The translations under genes were made by a program, and so were the position numbers. A DNA stretch of 64,000 nucleotides. Source: Collinsella aerofaciens. Lineage in GTDB: Bacteria; Actinomycetota; Coriobacteriia; Coriobacteriales; Coriobacteriaceae. The notes below the pieces were generated by a model that did not search any database, had not been told where the DNA came from, and saw nothing but the letters and a program-made list of their open reading frames with translations. This document shows positions 42,593 to 53,157 of the stretch, piece after piece; position 1 is the first letter of the stretch, and every line of letters begins with the position of its first letter. The stretch lies in contig NZ_JADPCH010000003.1 in the NCBI RefSeq assembly GCF_015670745.1, positions 40,549 to 104,548 of the forward strand, given 5' to 3'.

Positions 42593-44662
42593 ATGTCTTC
42601 CCAGTTGACGGTTATTATCGCCGGTATCGTGCTAGTTGTGGCCATCGTGGTCGCACTGGTCATCATGCGTCGCGGCGATTCCCGTTTTACCTACGATACG
42701 CAGCATGGAACGACCCCGCGCGCCACCGAGGGCGAGGGCAATACCGCGGTGACCGCCTTTAAGGGCCGCTTTTCCATCCTCACCACGGGTGTGGGCGCGA
42801 TGTTTGCGGCGCTCGCCGTCAAGCTGTGGGGCATGCAGATGGTCTCGTCGGACTATTACGAGAAGCAGGCCAATAGTAATCAGACTCGCACCGTTACCAC
42901 TCCTGCTGTGCGCGGCCGCATCCTCGACCGCAATGGCGTGGCGCTTGTCCAGAACCGTCCCTCACTTGCTGTCGTGGCCTACCGCGACCTTGCCGAGGAT
43001 GAGGTCCTGGTTCGCCATCTTGCCAACGTGCTTGGAATGCCTTACGTGGCGGTCCTTCGCAATATTCAGGACAATACAGAGGGCGCTCAGAGCCTGCATA
43101 CCATCGCGACGGACGTCCGTCGCTCCACGGTTGCCTATATTCAGGAGCATGCCGGCGAGTTCCCGGGCGTCAAGATTGCCGAGCGTACCGAGCGCCAGTA
43201 TCCATATGGCGAGACGGCATGCCATATCTTGGGCTATACCGGCACCATTACCTCCGAGCAGCTCGAGGCTCAGAATAAGAAAACCTCTGGCGATGATGAT
43301 GCTTCTGCTGGCAAGATTACGTACCAGTCGGGCGATATCGTGGGCCAGGCGGGCGTTGAGAGCTACTACGAAAACCTGCTGCAGGGTATTCGTGGCGAGC
43401 AGACCGTCAAGGTCGATGCCTCGGGCAATGTGACCGGTCAGGCCGGTGCCGTGCCCGCGAAGGCCGGCTCCGACATTAAGCTCACGCTCGACCTTAAGAT
43501 CCAACAGGCCTGTGAGACGGCGCTGGCGAGCGCTATCGAGCTTGCCAAGACCACTGGTTACAGTAATGCCGGCAACGGCGCCGTGGTGTGTCTCGATCCC
43601 AACAATGGCGAGATCCTGGGCATGGCGAGCCGGCCCAAGTTCGATCCGTCTGTCTTTATCGGTGGTGTCTCAAATGACGTGTGGACCGAGCTCAATGATG
43701 ACAAGGGTTCGCACCCGCTGCTCAACCGCGCCATTAGCGGACAGTACATGTCGGCCTCGACCATCAAGCCGCTCTCGGCACTGGCCGGTCTTGAGTTTGG
43801 AACCTACACTTCAACGCAGACAACCAACTGCACGGGCTATTGGACGGGCCTGGGCAAGGCTTGGGGCAAGCGCTGCTGGCTGACGTCTGGCCACGGCACC
43901 ATGACGCTGCAGTCGGGTATCGCCAACTCGTGCGACCCCGTCTTCTATGACATGGGCAAGGCGTTCTTTTATGACGAGCAACATTCCGAGGGCCTGCAGG
44001 AGGTCTTTCGTCGCTGGGGCCTAGGCAAGACCTGCGGTATCGATCTGCCGAGTGAGGGCGCGGGCCGTATTCCCGATGCCGAGTGGAAAGAGTCGTACTT
44101 CACCGACGCATCTGCCGAGGACCGCAAGTGGAATGCCGGCGATATGACTAACATTGCTATCGGCCAGGGCGACATCCTGGTGACGCCCCTGCAGATGGCG
44201 TGCGCCTATATGGGTCTTGCCAACGGCGGCAAACAGTACGTGCCTCACGTGTTTTTGTCTGCCGTGTCGCGCGATGGCGACGGTGATGCCTATAAGTACA
44301 ACGGCAAGGGCAAGAAGAAGCGCCTGGAGGCCAAGATCAACAGTGATTCGGATTTGGCTCTTGTTCGCAACGGCATGCATGACGTGATTTACACGGCATC
44401 GACGTCCCTGGCGGCTCACTTTGGCACCCTGACGCCGCAGGTATACGGCAAGTCGGGCACGGGCGAGAAAAGTGGCGAGGACGAATACGCGTGGTTCTGC
44501 GCCTATGCACCGGCCGATGATCCCAAGTATGTCATCGCTACCGTCCTGGAGCAGGGCGGCGGCGGCTCAGATACCGCGATGCATGTCGTGCGCGACGTGC
44601 TCGGCGTGATTTATGACGAGCCCGATACCTCTTCGGCCTCGGGCGATTCTTCGGTTCGATAG
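42593..44662 (+). CDS. mrdA: Penicillin-binding protein 2 (elongasome transpeptidase)
   Basis: The 689-residue class B PBP starts with a membrane helix (QLTVIIAGIVLVVAIVVAL) and a second hydrophobic stretch near residue 70. The dimerisation domain has RGRILDRNGVALVQNRPSL. The transpeptidase domain carries the active-site STIK (Ser389), SxN in SGIANSCD, and KSGTG (Lys620). It cross-links peptidoglycan during side-wall growth with RodA, whose gene follows at 9 bases. The length is slightly above the family's ~600-650 because of the extra N-terminal segment. Confidence 0.93.
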   Translation: MSSQLTVIIAGIVLVVAIVVALVIMRRGDSRFTYDTQHGTTPRATEGEGNTAVTAFKGRFSILTTGVGAMFAALAVKLWGMQMVSSDYYEKQANSNQTRTVTTPAVRGRILDRNGVALVQNRPSLAVVAYRDLAEDEVLVRHLANVLGMPYVAVLRNIQDNTEGAQSLHTIATDVRRSTVAYIQEHAGEFPGVKIAERTERQYPYGETACHILGYTGTITSEQLEAQNKKTSGDDDASAGKITYQSGDIVGQAGVESYYENLLQGIRGEQTVKVDASGNVTGQAGAVPAKAGSDIKLTLDLKIQQACETALASAIELAKTTGYSNAGNGAVVCLDPNNGEILGMASRPKFDPSVFIGGVSNDVWTELNDDKGSHPLLNRAISGQYMSASTIKPLSALAGLEFGTYTSTQTTNCTGYWTGLGKAWGKRCWLTSGHGTMTLQSGIANSCDPVFYDMGKAFFYDEQHSEGLQEVFRRWGLGKTCGIDLPSEGAGRIPDAEWKESYFTDASAEDRKWNAGDMTNIAIGQGDILVTPLQMACAYMGLANGGKQYVPHVFLSAVSRDGDGDAYKYNGKGKKKRLEAKINSDSDLALVRNGMHDVIYTASTSLAAHFGTLTPQVYGKSGTGEKSGEDEYAWFCAYAPADDPKYVIATVLEQGGGGSDTAMHVVRDVLGVIYDEPDTSSASGDSSVR

Positions 44663-44671
44663 GAGGTTGCG

Positions 44672-45898
44672 ATGGATTTTTCTCCGGCGGATCTGTTCCG
44701 TTCAACCAAGACCGGCTCTCGCAGCAGCCTGGACCGCGTCAACAAGCAACTTTCGGCCTCGCGCGGCACGTTTCGCCAAAAGGTGCATATCGGTGTGCTC
44801 GTGGCCACTGTGGCGCTCGTCGCCTACGGTGCCATCATCATCTGGTCGGCTTCGCAGTTTAAGGCCGATGCTTCGTTCTCACGCCATCTGCTGGGAATCG
44901 GCATCGGAGCGGTGCTGGCGGTGTTGGTCTGGCGTACCGACCTGCGCGGTATTTCCAATTTCTCGACGGCGTTGCTCGTCATCGACCTGATCGTGATCTT
45001 CTCGCCCAAGATTCCGGGCCTGTCCTATACGGGCGGTCTGGGCATGACGGGCTGGATCAAGATTCCCGGTATCGGTTTGACGTTCCAGCCGGTTGAGCTT
45101 GCCAAGCTCATCACCATCTTCTTTATTGCTACGCTTGGCTCGCAGTATAACGGTCGCATCGATACCGTTCGCGACTACGTCAAGCTCTGCGGCATGCTGT
45201 CCATTCCGTTTTTGGCCGTCGTTGCCATGGGCGACCTGGGCTCGGGCCTGGTTGTGTTGGTTTCGGGCGCCATCGTCATTTGTATGAGCGGCGCACGCCG
45301 CGAATGGGTGCTGTCGACCCTGGCCCTGCTCGTGGGCCTGGTGGCCCTCGTTCTGGCGCTCGATTCGGTTTTTGATTCGTTGCTCGGCCACGATGTGCTC
45401 ATCAAGCAGTATCAGATGAACCGTCTGACGGTCTTTATCGACCCCGATAATGCCGATTCGGACGATGCCTACAACCTGCAGCAGTCGCTTATCGCCGTTG
45501 GCTCGGGCGGCTTCTTTGGTAAGGGTTTGGGCCATGCGACGCAGTCGGCCGGCGGCTTTCTGCCTGAGTTCCACACCGACTTCGTCTTCGCCTTCCTGTC
45601 CGAGACCTTTGGCTTTTGCGGTTCCTTTTTGCTCCTGTGCCTCTACGTGCTGCTGATCTTTTCGACGATTCGCGTCGCCTTTAAGTGTGAGTCGCTGTTT
45701 TTGCGTCTTTCGTGTGTGGGCATCGTTGGCATGTGGGCGTTTCAGACTTTCGAAAACATCGGCATGTGCATCGGCATGATGCCGATTACCGGTATTCCGC
45801 TACCGTTTATTAGCTTCGGTTCGTCTTCGATGATGATTCAGCTGCTGACGGTGGGTATCGTACAATCCATATGGCGGCATCGTTCGGGCGCCGCGTAA
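44672..45898 (+). CDS. rodA: Peptidoglycan polymerase RodA (SEDS family)
   Basis: The 408-residue protein has about ten membrane segments. The SEDS motifs are visible: WIKIPGIGLTFQPVELAKL, MGDLGSGLVVLVSGAIV, QSLIAVGSGGFFGKGLGHAT, FLPEFHTDFVFAFLSETFG and PITGIPLPFISFGSSSMM. It polymerises lipid II together with PBP2. AGGAGG is just before ATG 44672. It is the last recognisable elongasome gene of the operon; a protein of unknown function follows at 18 bases. Confidence 0.94.
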   Translation: MDFSPADLFRSTKTGSRSSLDRVNKQLSASRGTFRQKVHIGVLVATVALVAYGAIIIWSASQFKADASFSRHLLGIGIGAVLAVLVWRTDLRGISNFSTALLVIDLIVIFSPKIPGLSYTGGLGMTGWIKIPGIGLTFQPVELAKLITIFFIATLGSQYNGRIDTVRDYVKLCGMLSIPFLAVVAMGDLGSGLVVLVSGAIVICMSGARREWVLSTLALLVGLVALVLALDSVFDSLLGHDVLIKQYQMNRLTVFIDPDNADSDDAYNLQQSLIAVGSGGFFGKGLGHATQSAGGFLPEFHTDFVFAFLSETFGFCGSFLLLCLYVLLIFSTIRVAFKCESLFLRLSCVGIVGMWAFQTFENIGMCIGMMPITGIPLPFISFGSSSMMIQLLTVGIVQSIWRHRSGAA

Positions 45899-45916
45899 CC
45901 GCTGGAGGGGTTTGCT

Positions 45917-46846
45917 ATGAAAATTCCCGTAGATAAGCTGACCCGCGCTTTTAAGATGGGCGCGTCCGTTAAGAAGGATTCCGATACGCCGGTGCGCGTC
46001 TCGGTCTATCTGGATTCGTCCGCCTCGCGCTTTCTGGCCGAGACGGTGCGTGACGCCTTTGTGCCGCAGACGACCTCGGGCATTGTGCGCGTCGAGCGTC
46101 TCGGGGAGGAGCGAATTGCTCCAAAGACCGATACCGATGTGGTGCTGGTGCTCTCGTGTGGTTCCGACCGCTTGGAGAGTGCCGTGCAGGAGCTCGTGAT
46201 CGCCGGCGCGCCCGTGTGCGTGCTTGCCGAGTCTGCTGTGGAGGTGCCGTTTATCGAGGAGTCCACGCCCATGCTCGGCGTGGTAGCGGCAACCGATAAG
46301 ACGTATCTGCTCGAGACGCTTGCCCGCTGGATTCTCGATCGCACCGACAAGGAAACGGCTTTTGCGGCGAACTTTGCCTTCATGCGCATCGCGGCCGCCA
46401 ATCGTATCATCACCTCGTGCGCGCTCACCAATATGGCGACCGGCGCGCTGGTGTTTTTGCCGGGCGCCGATTATCCCGTTATGGCGCTGGCGCAGGTGGG
46501 CATGCTCTTTGAGCTCGCTGCCGTCTTTGGACGCGGCATTAAGCCCGAGCGCGGCTACGAGGTCGCGGGCGTGCTTGCCGGCGGTCTTGTGATCCGCGCG
46601 GTCACCCGCGCGCTCGTCAAGCAGACGCCGCATATTGGGTTTGCCGTCAAGGCGCTCACTGCTGCCGCGGGCACCTATGGCATGGGCCGTGCGCTCGTTT
46701 CGCTCTACGAGCGCGATGTCGACTACAGCCGTGCCAACGAGGTGGTCACTGCCACGTTCTCCCGCGTTCGCGATCTGGTGACCACGGTCGCGGGCGCTAC
46801 CCGTCCTATGGCGTCCTATCAGGACGCATCAGATCTCGCTGCTTAG
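45917..46846 (+). CDS. DUF697-like protein of unknown function
   Basis: ATG 45917 follows TGGAGGGG; 309 residues. The N-terminal ~125 residues have a Rossmann-like alternation (VRVSVYLDSSAS, DVVLVLSCGSD, APVCVLAES) but no Walker A, so they may be a degenerate GTPase domain. The C-terminal ~150 residues are hydrophobic and start with AANRIITSCALTNMATGALV, followed by FLPGADYPVMALAQVGMLFE, which resembles DUF697 of GTPase-linked membrane proteins. It sits between rodA and the radical SAM gene and probably belongs to the same transcript. A role near cell-wall growth is only guilt by association. Confidence 0.65.
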   Translation: MKIPVDKLTRAFKMGASVKKDSDTPVRVSVYLDSSASRFLAETVRDAFVPQTTSGIVRVERLGEERIAPKTDTDVVLVLSCGSDRLESAVQELVIAGAPVCVLAESAVEVPFIEESTPMLGVVAATDKTYLLETLARWILDRTDKETAFAANFAFMRIAAANRIITSCALTNMATGALVFLPGADYPVMALAQVGMLFELAAVFGRGIKPERGYEVAGVLAGGLVIRAVTRALVKQTPHIGFAVKALTAAAGTYGMGRALVSLYERDVDYSRANEVVTATFSRVRDLVTTVAGATRPMASYQDASDLAA

Positions 46847-46856
46847 GGGTTTTCCG

Positions 46857-48734
46857 TTGCGCGTTGCATACCAAGATTGTTTTCATTTAATTGAGCCGTT
46901 GCTCGCCAAGGTCGAGAAGCCGAGTCGCTATATCGATCACGAGTGGGGTACGCTTTCCAAGGCCGATGCCGACTACCGTTGCTGCCTGATCTATCCGGAT
47001 GTGTACGAGGTCGGTCTGCCCAACCAGGGTATCGCCATCCTCTACAACATCCTTAACCAGGCTGAGGGCATCTCCTGCGAGCGTGGCTATGTGCCGTGGC
47101 CCGATATGGGTGACGCCATGCGCGAGGCGGGCATTCCGCTGCTCTCGCTCGAGGGAGCAGCGCCGGTCGCTTCGTTTGATATCGTCGGTCTGCATGTGCC
47201 GCACGAGATGGCGGTGACGAACTTTCTCGAGGCACTCGACCTCGCTGGTATTCCGCTGTTAGCGGCTGACCGCACCGAGGACGACCCCATTATCATCGCC
47301 GGCGGCCCCTCGGTGTACAACCCCGAGCCGTACGCGGCCTTCTTCGATGCCATCCTCATCGGTGAGGGCGAGGAATCGCTGCTCGAGACCTGCCAGCTGC
47401 ATCGCCGCCTGCGTGACGAAGGGGTCCCGCGCGTGCAGATTGTCGAGCAGCTTGCATCCATTGCCGGCAACTACGTGCCGTCGCTCTATGAGGTTCGTCA
47501 CGACGAGCCCTGCTCGCCGCATGGCTACACCGTGCCGCGTGAGGGCAAGGATGCGCCGACCGTGGTCTACAAGCGCGTCGTCGAGGATTTCGGCGCCACG
47601 AATCCGCTGTCGCAGTCGTGCGTGCCCTATGCACAGCTGGTTCACGACCGCCTGTCTATCGAGATCCTGCGCGGCTGCGCCCGCGGCTGTCGTTTTTGTC
47701 AGGCCGGTATGACGTATCGCCCGGTGCGCGAGCGCTCGGCCGACCAGATCGTCTCGTCGGTGATTCAGGGTCTGGAAAAGACCGGCTATGACGAGGTGTC
47801 GCTGACCTCGCTTTCGACCACCGATCACTCCTGCATCCGCGATGTACTCGGTCGCCTGAACCGCCGTCTGGAAGATACGGGCATTCGCGTGTCCATTCCC
47901 TCGCAGCGCCTGGATTCGTTTGGCGTGGATATGGCCGAGTCGGTCGCCGGCGAAAAGAAGGGCGGACTGACGTTCGCGCCCGAGGCCGGCAGCCAGCGCA
48001 TGCGCGACATCATTAACAAGAACGTGACCGAAGAGGACCTGGACCGTGCGGCCAAGGCGGCCTTCGAGGCCGGCTGGAACCGCATGAAGCTCTACTTTAT
48101 GATGGGCCTTCCCGGCGAGCGCGACGAGGACATCGTGGCCATCGCCAATCTGGCCGATCACGTGCTGGAGCTCGGTCGTTCCGTGGTGCCCAAGGCTCGT
48201 CGCGGCTCGATCTCGGTGTCCATCTCGGTTTCGGTCTTTATCCCCAAGGCTGCCACGCCGTTCCAGTGGTGCCCGCAGCTCGACTACGACGACGTCAAGC
48301 GTCGCCAGAAGCTGCTCATCACGAGCGTTCGCAACCGTGCCGTCCGCGTGCATTACCACGATGCCGAGACCTCGCTCATCGAGGCCGCGCTTTCCCGCGC
48401 CGGTCGTGACATGATGCCCGTCATCATTGATGCTTGGCGCTCGGGCTCTCGCTTTGACGCCTGGGTAGAGCATTTCTCGCTCGATAACTGGAAGGAAGCT
48501 GCTGCCAAAAACGGCATCGACCTCAATGAGCTCGTGCACCTGCCCTACGAGTTGGACTGGCGCCTGCCGTGGGAGCACGTGAGCCCCGGCTGCACGCGCG
48601 GCTTCCTCGAGCGCGAGTACCGTCGCTCGCTCGAGGGCGTCACGACTCCCGACTGTACCCGCACGTCGTGCACCGGCTGCGGGATCTGCCCCACGCTCCA
48701 CGCCAAGAATGTATTGATGGGTGATCGCGCATGA
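46857..48734 (+). CDS. B12-binding-type radical SAM protein (TIGR03960-like)
   Basis: TTG 46857 is behind TAGGGGTTTTCC; 625 residues. The N-terminal part has YPDVYEVGLPNQGIAILYNI and a B12-binding-like region with IIIAGGPSVYNPEPYAAFFD. The radical SAM site is RGCARGCRFCQAG (Cys274, 278, 281), followed by EVSLTSLSTTDHSCIRDVL. The C-terminus has CTGCGICPTLH, probably another Fe-S ligand set. This family is normally paired with the DUF2344 protein, as here (4-base overlap), next to rplU-rpmA. A role in tRNA or ribosome modification has been suggested for the family but the substrate is unknown. Confidence 0.88.
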   Translation: MRVAYQDCFHLIEPLLAKVEKPSRYIDHEWGTLSKADADYRCCLIYPDVYEVGLPNQGIAILYNILNQAEGISCERGYVPWPDMGDAMREAGIPLLSLEGAAPVASFDIVGLHVPHEMAVTNFLEALDLAGIPLLAADRTEDDPIIIAGGPSVYNPEPYAAFFDAILIGEGEESLLETCQLHRRLRDEGVPRVQIVEQLASIAGNYVPSLYEVRHDEPCSPHGYTVPREGKDAPTVVYKRVVEDFGATNPLSQSCVPYAQLVHDRLSIEILRGCARGCRFCQAGMTYRPVRERSADQIVSSVIQGLEKTGYDEVSLTSLSTTDHSCIRDVLGRLNRRLEDTGIRVSIPSQRLDSFGVDMAESVAGEKKGGLTFAPEAGSQRMRDIINKNVTEEDLDRAAKAAFEAGWNRMKLYFMMGLPGERDEDIVAIANLADHVLELGRSVVPKARRGSISVSISVSVFIPKAATPFQWCPQLDYDDVKRRQKLLITSVRNRAVRVHYHDAETSLIEAALSRAGRDMMPVIIDAWRSGSRFDAWVEHFSLDNWKEAAAKNGIDLNELVHLPYELDWRLPWEHVSPGCTRGFLEREYRRSLEGVTTPDCTRTSCTGCGICPTLHAKNVLMGDRA

Positions 48735-49543
48735 GTGAACGCCTGACCGACAACCCCTCGCTCTTTAGGCTTCGTGTTCGTTATGGCAAGCGCGATCGCC
48801 TTAAGTACCTGGGCCATCTCGAAGTAATCCATACCATTGAGCGCATCGTGCGCCGTGCGGGACTTCCCTATGCCGTCACGCAGGGCTTCTCTCCGCACAT
48901 GCGCGTGGGCTTCTCTTCGGCGCTGCCGGTGGGTACGTCGTCGACCTGCGAGTGGTATGACCTGTTTATGACCGAGTTCGTGGCGCTCGACGAGGCGTTT
49001 GGGCGCCTGGCTGCGGCGTCTCCGGCCGATCTGGCGCCCATCGAGGCGGCGTACATCGACGTGCGCACGCCGGCGTTGACGGCGCAGCTCACGCGCCTGT
49101 CGTATCGCATCGACCTGCACTTGGATCCCGAGACGCCCGTAAGCGCCGACGAGGTGCGTCGTGCGATCGACACGCTGCGCGCGGGCCACGGCATCGACTA
49201 CGCGCGCGGCAAAAAGAGCAAGCGCTTGGATTTGGATCACACGCTCGTGGGCTATGAGCTCACGGCGGGGGAGCGCCCAGACCATTTGGTGCTCATGCTC
49301 GACACCCATGCCGACAACGAGGGCTCCATGCGTCCGGAAATTTTGCTTTCTGCTGCTGATGTTTTGTTGCAGGGCTTGACCCCGGGCGTGGATGCACCTA
49401 TTGTTTCCACCGGTATGCAAGACCTCGTGACCATCTGCTCCTACGATGTCGAGCGTCAGAATCAAGCATGCGAGGACGACGAGGGCCGACTCGTCAGCCC
49501 CATACCTGTGCGAACTTGTGGATTTGCTCCACATACTCGTTGA
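48731..49543 (+). CDS. DUF2344 / TIGR03936 family protein
   Basis: ATG 48731 overlaps the radical SAM stop (ATGA). The 270-residue product starts FRLRVRYGKRDRLKYLGHLE, the DUF2344 hallmark, then ERIVRRAGLPYAVTQGFSPH and MRVGFSSALPVGTSSTCEWY. In many bacteria the two proteins are fused or adjacent, so they likely work as one enzyme system. No catalytic residues are known to me. Its last codons overlap the -35 box of the rplU promoter. In Firmicutes an RNase G gene often follows; none is present here. Confidence 0.87.
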   Translation: MSERLTDNPSLFRLRVRYGKRDRLKYLGHLEVIHTIERIVRRAGLPYAVTQGFSPHMRVGFSSALPVGTSSTCEWYDLFMTEFVALDEAFGRLAAASPADLAPIEAAYIDVRTPALTAQLTRLSYRIDLHLDPETPVSADEVRRAIDTLRAGHGIDYARGKKSKRLDLDHTLVGYELTAGERPDHLVLMLDTHADNEGSMRPEILLSAADVLLQGLTPGVDAPIVSTGMQDLVTICSYDVERQNQACEDDEGRLVSPIPVRTCGFAPHTR

Positions 49544-49568
49544 CGGGGGTATTTTCGCCTGCTACTAT
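49540..49568 (+). promoter_or_regulatory. Promoter of rplU-rpmA
   Basis: TTGACG (49540-49545) and TACTAT (49563-49568) are separated by exactly 17 bases, about 43 bases before the rplU start. This is the strongest-looking sigma-70-type promoter in the window along with that of tRNA-Arg(CCG). Confidence 0.85.
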
Positions 49569-49610
49569 ATTCGGCTGTTGCACTAACTGATGCATGAAGG
49601 GCAAGTAAAC

Positions 49611-49985
49611 ATGTACGCAATCGTTAACACGGGCGGCAAGCAGTACAAGGTCGCCACCGACGATGTCATCACCGTCGAGAAGATCGAGGGCAATGAGGGC
49701 GACAAGGTCACCCTGCCGGTTATCTTCCTCAACGATGGTAAGAAGATCGTCACCGATCCCGACAAGCTGGCCAAGGCCAAGGTTACCGCTCAGATCGTTG
49801 AGCAGTTCAAGGGCGAGAAGCAGCTGGTCTTCAAGTTCCACAAGCGCAAGCGCTATCGTCGTCTGAAGGGTCACCGTCAGCAGCTCACCAAGCTGAAGAT
49901 CGTGAAGGTCCAGGCTACGTCCCGCGCCAAGAAGGCTGTCAAGGCAGAGGCCGAGGCTGTTGCCGAGGCTCCCGTCGCCGAGTAG
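49611..49985 (+). CDS. rplU: 50S ribosomal protein L21
   Basis: The start is ATG 49611 (MYAIVNTGGKQYKV), with AAGGG upstream; an ATG at 49590 would add seven unusual residues. The family core runs over ~102 residues: GGKQYKVATDDVITVEKIEG and KFHKRKRYRRLKGHRQ (rRNA binding). The final ~22 residues are an Ala/Glu/Val-rich tail beyond the usual end. L21 binds 23S rRNA domain VI near L20. It is co-transcribed with rpmA 33 bases downstream. Confidence 0.97.
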   Translation: MYAIVNTGGKQYKVATDDVITVEKIEGNEGDKVTLPVIFLNDGKKIVTDPDKLAKAKVTAQIVEQFKGEKQLVFKFHKRKRYRRLKGHRQQLTKLKIVKVQATSRAKKAVKAEAEAVAEAPVAE

Positions 49986-50018
49986 ATTACACTCGTAACG
50001 AAAGAGTAGGTATACACA

Positions 50019-50276
50019 ATGGCACACAAAAAAGGACTCGGTTCCTCCCGTAATGGCCGTGACTCCCGCGGTCAGCGCCTTGGCACGAAGCGCTATGCCG
50101 GCCAGACGGTAACCACGGGCACGATTCTCGTCCGTCAGCACGGCACGCACATCCACCCGGGTGAGAACGTTGGCCGTGGTAAGGACGACACGCTGTTCGC
50201 GCTGGTCGACGGTACCGTTGAGTTCCACAAGGGTATCAAGCACAGGGTCAGCGTACGCCCGCTCGCGAACGCGTAA
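50019..50276 (+). CDS. rpmA: 50S ribosomal protein L27
   Basis: The 85-residue protein starts directly [16 protein letters not shown], so there is no cleavable N-terminal extension of the Firmicutes type. [20 protein letters not shown] and [12 protein letters not shown] are the core signature. The N-terminal tail reaches the peptidyl transferase centre. It fits that no Prp protease gene lies between rplU and rpmA. A strong terminator follows. Confidence 0.98.
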   Translation: MAHKKGLGSSRNGRDSRGQRLGTKRYAGQTVTTGTILVRQHGTHIHPGENVGRGKDDTLFALVDGTVEFHKGIKHRVSVRPLANA

Positions 50277-50301
50277 TTCACCCTTCATAGAGCACATATG
50301 T

Positions 50302-50347
50302 GGGAGGCACTTGAGTTTTAGGATTCAAGGGTCTCCCTCTTTTTTGT
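50302..50347 (+). terminator. Terminator of rplU-rpmA
   Basis: GGGAG and CTTGA of the 5' arm pair with TCAAG and CTCCC of the 3' arm (50302-50337), followed by TCTTTTTTG. Confidence 0.85.
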
Positions 50348-50349
50348 AG

Positions 50350-51828
<1,479 letters not shown>

Positions 51829-51831
51829 GCC

Positions 51832-52509
51832 ATGTCGCTGCGCGGTGGAATCGGTCTGCCCGAGCTTCCTCTAGAGGACGGGCAGGAGTTTAGGCTCGGC
51901 ATTATGGGTGGCACCTTTGATCCCATCCATTACGGGCACCTGGTGACTGCCGAGCAGGCGCGCGAGTCGCTCGACTTGGACGCTGTGCTCTTTATGCCGG
52001 CGGGCTCTCCTGCTTTTAAGCTTGACAAGCCGGTGACGCCTGCCGAGGACCGTTATGCCATGACGGTCCTCGCCACCGCCGCGAACCCGGCTTTTTTGGC
52101 GAGCCGGTTCGAGATCGACCGCCCGGGCGTAACCTATACGGCCGATACGCTTCATGCCCTTCGCGACTTTTACCCGCCGCAGGTAAAGCTCTACTTTATT
52201 ACGGGCGCCGACGCGATTATCGATATTGTGACCTGGCATGATGCCGAACGAATCGCTGAGCTTGCTACCTTTATTGCGGCGACACGACCGGGCTTTGATA
52301 TCGATACGGCGCGTGCCCGAATCAAAGAGTCGGGGCTGCCGTTCGACGTGCGCTATATTCAGATTCCAGCGTTGGCGATCAGCTCGACGAACATTCGTAA
52401 GCGAGTTGCCCGCGGTATGAGCGTGCGCTATCTTACGAGCGAGTCCGTGCTCGGCTACATTCGCAAACGCAGGCTATATGCCGATTTGGGCCAAGAAGAT
52501 TTTGAGTGA
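51832..52509 (+). CDS. nadD: Nicotinate-nucleotide adenylyltransferase
   Basis: The 225-residue protein has ~20 extra N-terminal residues and then LGIMGGTFDPIHYGHLVTAE with the HxGH nucleotidyl-transfer motif. FITGADAIIDIVTWH and the late ISSTNIRKRVARG signature complete the family pattern. It adenylylates nicotinate mononucleotide to give deamido-NAD. The genes nadD-yqeK-rsfS after obg form a widespread cluster. ATG 51832 lies 3 bases after the obg stop, so translation is probably coupled. Confidence 0.95.
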   Translation: MSLRGGIGLPELPLEDGQEFRLGIMGGTFDPIHYGHLVTAEQARESLDLDAVLFMPAGSPAFKLDKPVTPAEDRYAMTVLATAANPAFLASRFEIDRPGVTYTADTLHALRDFYPPQVKLYFITGADAIIDIVTWHDAERIAELATFIAATRPGFDIDTARARIKESGLPFDVRYIQIPALAISSTNIRKRVARGMSVRYLTSESVLGYIRKRRLYADLGQEDFE

Positions 52510-52521
52510 TGGGGGTCTACG

Positions 52522-53130
52522 TTGTCGGTAGAGGATCAGTTTGAGGGCGATGAGCGCGCGCTGCTCAAGCGCATTCAAGAGCTGCTCGATGTTCGCATGA
52601 AGGATAAGCGCAAGCGCTATGTGCATTCGCTGGGTGTTGCCGAGACCGCACTTCATCTGGCCGAGGTCTACGGCGTTGACCGCTTTGATGCCGCTGCCGC
52701 CGGCCTGATCCATGACTGGGACAAAGTGCTCTCCGACGACGAGCTGGTCACGCGCGCTCTGCACTACGGCATTAAGATTGCCGGCTCTCCTTCCGCCGCG
52801 ACGCCGCTTTTGCATGGCCCTGTTGCCGCCTATGAGCTTCCGCAGCTTTTCCCCGAGTTGTCGTTGGCCGTTTTCCAGGCTGTCGACCGTCACACCGTGG
52901 GTGCCTGCGACATGACGCCGCTCGATATGGTGGTCTTTGTGGCCGATGCCATCGAGCCCAACCGCCACGGCGACTATGCCCATGCGTTGCGTAAGATGGT
53001 GGGGGAGTCGACGCTCGACGAGTTGTTCTTCTCCTGTTTTGCGCAGGGTTTGGTCTATGTGATTCAGTCCGGGCGCTATCTTTATCCCACGGCTATTTCG
53101 ATTTACAACCATTACGCCCAGCTGCGCTAG
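52522..53130 (+). CDS. yqeK: YqeK-family HD-domain phosphohydrolase
   Basis: TTG 52522 has GGGGGTCT upstream; 202 residues. HSLGVAETALHLAEVYGVD supplies the first metal His, GLIHDWDKV the HD pair, and LLHGPVAAYEL and DRHTVGACDMTPLD the later ligands. VFVADAIEPNR is typical of YqeK. Known members cleave symmetric diadenosine tetraphosphate. It keeps the standard place between nadD and rsfS. About 30 residues at the N-terminus are an acidic helical extension. Confidence 0.9.
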   Translation: MSVEDQFEGDERALLKRIQELLDVRMKDKRKRYVHSLGVAETALHLAEVYGVDRFDAAAAGLIHDWDKVLSDDELVTRALHYGIKIAGSPSAATPLLHGPVAAYELPQLFPELSLAVFQAVDRHTVGACDMTPLDMVVFVADAIEPNRHGDYAHALRKMVGESTLDELFFSCFAQGLVYVIQSGRYLYPTAISIYNHYAQLR

Positions 53131-53157
53131 CTCGGGCTGTCTAGAAAGAGGTATTCC

